Source: Coriolopsis trogii (taxonomy: Eukaryota; Basidiomycota; Agaricomycetes; Polyporales; Polyporaceae). Taken from it: 64,000 nt of DNA. The stretch spans positions 4,092,001-4,156,000 of the forward strand of contig JAHYIO010000001.1 of NCBI GenBank assembly GCA_020543525.1, written 5' to 3'. Numbering within the stretch: position 1 is the first letter of the stretch; each line of letters opens with the position of its first letter. This document shows, piece after piece, positions 59,469 to 64,000 of the stretch. The notes beneath the pieces were generated by a model. It made no database searches, had not been told where the DNA came from, and saw only the letters and a program-made list of their open reading frames with translations. A program made the translations under genes and the position numbers.

Positions 59469-62400
59469 CTAGAATCCAAACCAGCCTTTTGCGGTTTGCT
59501 GCGCAGCTAGTCTCTTTGCCTGTTGTTGCATGAGAACGCCATGCGCACGCGATCAACCCAGTCGAAACTCACCTGCGAGACCATATTTTTGCTCCCTTGC
59601 TCCAAGCTGTCCAGACTTTGCTGGAGATCCCCCAACATTTCTCTGGTACATGCAAAGCTGTGTCAGCGAAGTAGCTCAAGCTCAGCATGTGCATGAAGTC
59701 CCACCCTCTTTCTGCGAGTGCGGTGCCAAGACGATTGTACAGATCACCGACGCCGCTCGACATGCCAGCAGCCGCCGCGGAGGTAGAGCTGCGATTAGAC
59801 CCAATCGAGGTCCTCTCTGAACTCTTCGCAGCGGGCCGCTGAGACTTGCTCGTAGGTTGAGGGATGGGACGGTCAGGCCCCGCGACTGCACCGCACGCAT
59901 CATCGAGATCAAATGGTCAGTACATGATCTCCACACGACGCTCGACACGTATCGGACAAAAACAAGGATATAGGCTTACAGAGCGCATCCATCTGGTCTC
60001 CCGCACTCGTCACGCTGAGCGAGCCGATGTAGCTCAGGACGGAACCCACGACCGACGGCGGGCCGAGCGAGACGGGCTGGGGCTGGGGTGGAACGGGCCC
60101 GCGCCCGTGTGCGAGGTTGACGAGGGGTGGGGCGTACGGGCCTGCGCGCCTAGCGAGGAAGAGCGTGTACAGCTCCGTGCTCGCTATTGGCTTTGGGCTG
60201 TGTGCGGACCCGGAAGAGGCGGGGCTGGGGAGCATCGTGTGGGTGATGAAGTCGCCGGTGTCGTCTGTCGACGGAGCTCTGTGGGTGCATGTTATGAGTG
60301 AGGATTAGTGGTGGCGGGGAAAGGCGACTCACTCGGACAGACGGAGCTGCAAGGTGTGTATGAGCTCCAGATGCGGGAGGGAGTATATCATGACGTGCCC
60401 GAGCGTGGTGTACGCCACTAACGCATGAGAGTCTGTAGCAATGGACGAGTTAGTCATGAGTGGGATACCGCGAGAACGCGGAACGCAATTTGTGCTCCGA
60501 GTCAAGCCGTCAGCCATCCACTCACCGAGCCGGCTCACAACCTCCACATGTGTCACCACCCCGACCTTGCTTCCCCAATCGACCTTCGCGACCCTCTCGC
60601 CGTTCACCCCGAGCACGCACCGGACACCCTTCGCACCCGCAGAGATCCAAACACACTTCCTGTCCGCACCCTCGTTCTCGTCCGGCTGCAACACGGATGC
60701 AAGTCCGTTCCTGTCCGCCTGACATCTGACGCCCGTCTTCGCGTCGAGAACGAAGGAGCCGCCGGGTAGCGGGTGTACAGAGCCGTCTGCATACGCGAGG
60801 TGCGGGGCCACAGCCCAAGTACTCGGCACCGTGTACTCGAGCGCGTAGATCGTCGTCTGCCCAGACTCTGCAGTGCAGATCAATCGGATGCGGGGCTGCG
60901 CGTCTGAGTGTAGTTTGGACGAGGATAGCGCTGTCAGTCTTCACGAGGAGGAATGAAAGTCATGGTGGAAGACGACTCACCCGTGGACAGCCCACAGCAG
61001 GCCCACGTCAACGAGTGCACAGGCTCGGGCTCGGTACGTCTGTGCAGGAAGCCCGAGCTGGCGTGCGCGCGACCTTCGCTGCGTAGAATGACATGTGGTC
61101 CCCGGAGGTCTATCACGAGCAGCAGCCCAGAGGCATACGCAATCGCGAGGAAGCCTACGTCTGCGAGCGCACAGCTCGTCACCTGCCCGCGCCTCTTGTC
61201 TGGCTTGACGGCAAAGACGGGACTGTAGCGCAGGCCTTTCCGCACGGGGAGATGAGAGAGCGAGACGAGTTCCGGGTCCTGGAGCGTTTGTCGCCCGAAC
61301 TGCGTAGCGTCCGCGGGTACGTCGAGGCGGTGGAGGATGAGGGCGCCGCTCTTGAGCACGGTGACGCATTCGAGAGACTCCCGGGCGAAGTACACCGAGT
61401 CGATGTGTTGTTTGGTCAGTCGTGGGTCGAAATCGGTGCTGTCGGTGAGGCCGAGAGAAGGGTCCAAGAGGATAGATGGGAGCTCGATACTCAGTCTAGA
61501 GATCGGAGAGGGAAAGTTGGCAGCGAGCGGCGAGTCGAGGCTAGTGCTGTTGAGCAGCTGGGGGGATAGGTCAAGGAAGTGGATGGACAAATCGTGCAGG
61601 TGAGAGATGAGAAGCCTGTGTGGTTGTTGCTGCATAGCCATCAGAAGGGTATGTCTGAAATGACTGGAGGATGCGACATACCTTGGTATACTTCATATGG
61701 CCGTCTGGATCTTCCGACCATGCCACACCACCTTTGAGTGGGAATCCAGCTTCGCCGTCAATCTCCCTGAGCTTGTCTCTCACAAGCGTCTCATATGCGT
61801 GCTTGTCAACTTTGACTATATGCTGCCCACGTACATTCCAGAGGCACGGAGGGAGCCTGGTCGGCATAGGATCATCAGACATTGCCATAGATTGCAAGGT
61901 CATCGCAAGTTCGTCCTCCAGGTTGTCCGTAGGTGAGGTCGAGGCCTGATGCCCCGGCGGCCCCTCGGGTGGCCCTAGACCAAATGAAGGAGGCGGGAAA
62001 CTGAACGCTTCGCATATGCGTGCAGCAGGTACGTCAGACTCGGAGACGACCAGGATGGTGCTCGGATCGAACGTCCCGGCAAAGTGCGGACTGGCTCTGG
62101 GAAAAAGAAGAAAATCTTGCACGGTTCCTGCCGCTTCGTACGTGTGCGCGTTCTTCACGGAGAGCGATGCGCACATTGCGGCGCGCGTCTCTTCATGCAG
62201 CATGGGGGTGGCGAGCTGACCTTTTGGAGAAGGAGGCATGGGCGGGACCGGAGGCTGGAGTGGATGAAGAAGCAGGGCCGTCACGCAGGGTGGGGAGTCA
62301 ATCGTGATGCCGCCAAGTATGGTCAGCACAGTGTCACCGCCCCGAGGGTCTGATGAGTTGGGAAAACCACTCCATGCGAGTTTGAATATCGGCTCTCGCG

Positions 62401-63763
62401 GAGGCTCGGGTGGTTCGAGTTGAGGAGCGGATAAAATGGACTCTAACTTAGCCGTGTCCACTGCGCTTAGGTCTTCACCGTCGGGAGTGTCTATCGTCCG
62501 GAGCAAGAGCGGCTTGTCCTCGTCTTCAAGAGACCAGAACCCGATTGTGCCGTCAATATAGCCTACTACAAGGGCATGTCCAGATGGGTGGACTGATATG
62601 GCCGTGACTTGCAGACGACGTGGCAGAAGAATATCCTTCAATTATCCCATGAGCCCGGCACTGTACCCGCAGTGATGAACGCACCTTGGCGTGGTAACCT
62701 CCAGCTCCTGGTGCACCGGGGGCTAAGGTCATTTCGAAGGTGCGTACGGGTTTTTGCTCTTTCTATGCAGAGCCTGGTAAGACCATCGTCATTACAGCAA
62801 ATGGAATCGCATACAAGATCCACGAGCATGGCCCCGCCTGTAGTTCAAAGTGAGCAAGCCATCTGATATACAGTTGACAGAAACATTAACCTTCGTATGC
62901 TATGAACAGCAAGTTCAGGTCTCTAGGATGCATGACGAGATCTATGACCATATCACTGGAGATCGTGAGCTATGTCACAGTATCTGTGAGTGATGCGTAC
63001 GATGGGGGCTGGTCCGCAAGCGACAACTCCTCGCGTATTTTCCACAGATTCGGAATCACGTATTGGGACAGCCGAAGGCATAGTAGGTCATACGTCTTGA
63101 CTTCTCCGTTTGACAACGCGATCAACGCCTGAAACTTGACCTCAGCAAACGGGGCCATTCTGGAGGTTTAGGATACGGACGTGGGTATGTGAGGGCGAGG
63201 TGACGAGGGCACTGTCAAACGCTGTCAAGCATGACAAGTCGACTTCGGATATATGTTCTCGTACTTCACGGGTTGTCCCAGTCCAGTTATCCGTTGTAGG
63301 CTTGGTCTCCCCTCGGCGGTGAGATCCCAGACATGCAGTCGATTATGTTCGTCTGTCCAGGTGCACTTGTGAGACTCAAAAGACAGCTCTATAGAATGCA
63401 GTACCAACCAATACATAACAGCTTGAATACCGACGGTGCGAACTGCAAAAACTTGATGCGTAGGCCGACTGGGTCAATCACCCTGAGTTCGCACTTAACA
63501 CCGGGAGATCCATAGACATATATGACGCCATGCGATGTTCCTTGTAGTTATCAGTACATGCATGCCTCATAATCAATTGTCGTTTCGTAAGATTGCTTAC
63601 CGACTGCGAAGAGACCCGATGTGGGTTCTGTAGCAGTGGCTGTGATATCAAGATGGTATTGAATGGTTTTCAGCAAGCCCGCTTGCCAGTCGACGGGGTC
63701 AGAGATATCCAGAGATAGATCCGAAAGAGACTTGACTGTTTGCGACGCAAACATCGATTCCAA
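59469..63763 (-). CDS. Tomosyn/Sro7/Lgl family protein with R-SNARE-like tail
   Basis: WD-repeat scaffold that regulates exocytic SNARE assembly. The start (63763, MESMFASQTVKSL) is uncertain. WD blades include TSHGVIYVYGSPGVKCELRV, FAPSVFKLLCI, DEHNRLHVWDLTAEG, VTAISVHPSGHALVVGYIDG, TIGFWSLEDEDKPLLLRTID, LILHRLDVPADATQFGRQTL, ALADVGFLAIAYASGLLLVI, DSHALVAYTTLGHVMIYSLP. After low-complexity loops, the tail reads GVGDLYNRLGTALAERG, EMLGDLQQSLDSLEQGSKNM and AKRLAAQQTAKGWFGF, with stop TAG at 59469. The tail aligns with the R-SNARE motif of tomosyn and synaptobrevin, but the zero-layer Arg is Ser (codon 59615-59617). More than ten introns. Confidence 0.85.
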
Positions 63764-63945
63764 AAGCGTTGAACCGTCTTGAGTCTTGCGGTGTGGCCGA
63801 TGGAGGTTCTTGCAGTCGTGATAGGAACGCTCAAGCGTCCAGGGAAGTCGGATGGTATAGTAGCGCCCAATTCTGCTAATCCTTGGCGCTCGCTTATGCC
63901 GCCATCAGACCGCTTTTGGAACGTCGGCCACACTATTCCACTGAA

Positions 63946-63963
63946 CACCACCACCACCACCAC
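63946..63963 (+). repeat. (ACC)n microsatellite
   Basis: Six tandem ACC/CAC units upstream of the tomosyn-like gene. Confidence 0.8.
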
Positions 63964-64000
63964 TTTGAACCCTTTCTCCTCCCTACCATACACCTCACGC

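Overview
The window is fungal nuclear DNA, most likely from an agaricomycete basidiomycete and probably Polyporales-like (an inference). Genes are split by many short GT-AG introns of about 50-65 nt. Both strands carry closely spaced genes. The content includes a class IV chitin synthase, an alpha-aminoadipate-route homocitrate synthase, the nucleoporin POM152, a tomosyn/Lgl protein, and remnants of lineage-expanded F-box and 2OG-oxygenase families. I found no rRNA, tRNA or CRISPR array.

Left part (1-15.6 kb): a partial secreted GH2 beta-mannosidase running off the left edge, a cytosolic thioredoxin, an F-box/LRR-type family fragment, mitochondrial ribosomal protein uS7m with a telomere-repeat box upstream, homocitrate synthase, inorganic pyrophosphatase with two in-frame starts, and POM152.

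Middle part (16-31.4 kb) is the most accessory-looking region. It opens with a five-exon gene whose joined coding length is an exact multiple of three (1632 residues). Its order is adenylation domain, thiolation domain, then three soluble hexapeptide-repeat domains separated by membrane segments, which is the architecture of epsilon-poly-L-lysine synthetase (Pls). A C-terminal coiled coil follows. Downstream lie a tail-anchored thioredoxin-like protein divergent from histone H4, two tandem FAD monooxygenase paralogues (the first with an apparent N-terminal frameshift) separated by a near-perfect 525-bp MITE with 93-bp inverted repeats and TA target duplications, and a kelch protein.

Next (31.6-43 kb): a large XPF-fold/HhH protein resembling the meiotic factor ZIP2/SHOC1, a GH5-like secreted hydrolase that has lost the segment expected to hold its nucleophile, a degenerate 2OG-Fe(II) oxygenase whose predicted N-terminus begins like the histone H3 tail, and a peroxisomal dienoyl-CoA isomerase ending in SKL.

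Right part (43-64 kb): class IV chitin synthase with an unusually long intron, a secreted RNase T2, a membrane-anchored MSC7-type aldehyde dehydrogenase divergent from a RING-H2 ubiquitin ligase with a GC-AG intron, a SnoaL/NTF2-like protein, and a tomosyn/Sro7/Lgl protein whose R-SNARE-like tail has Ser at the ionic zero-layer position.

Most genes are unrelated housekeeping functions. The Pls-like synthetase is the strongest candidate for an unusual system. The MITE, the truncated hydrolase, the altered SNARE layer and the dual-start genes are the next most useful leads.
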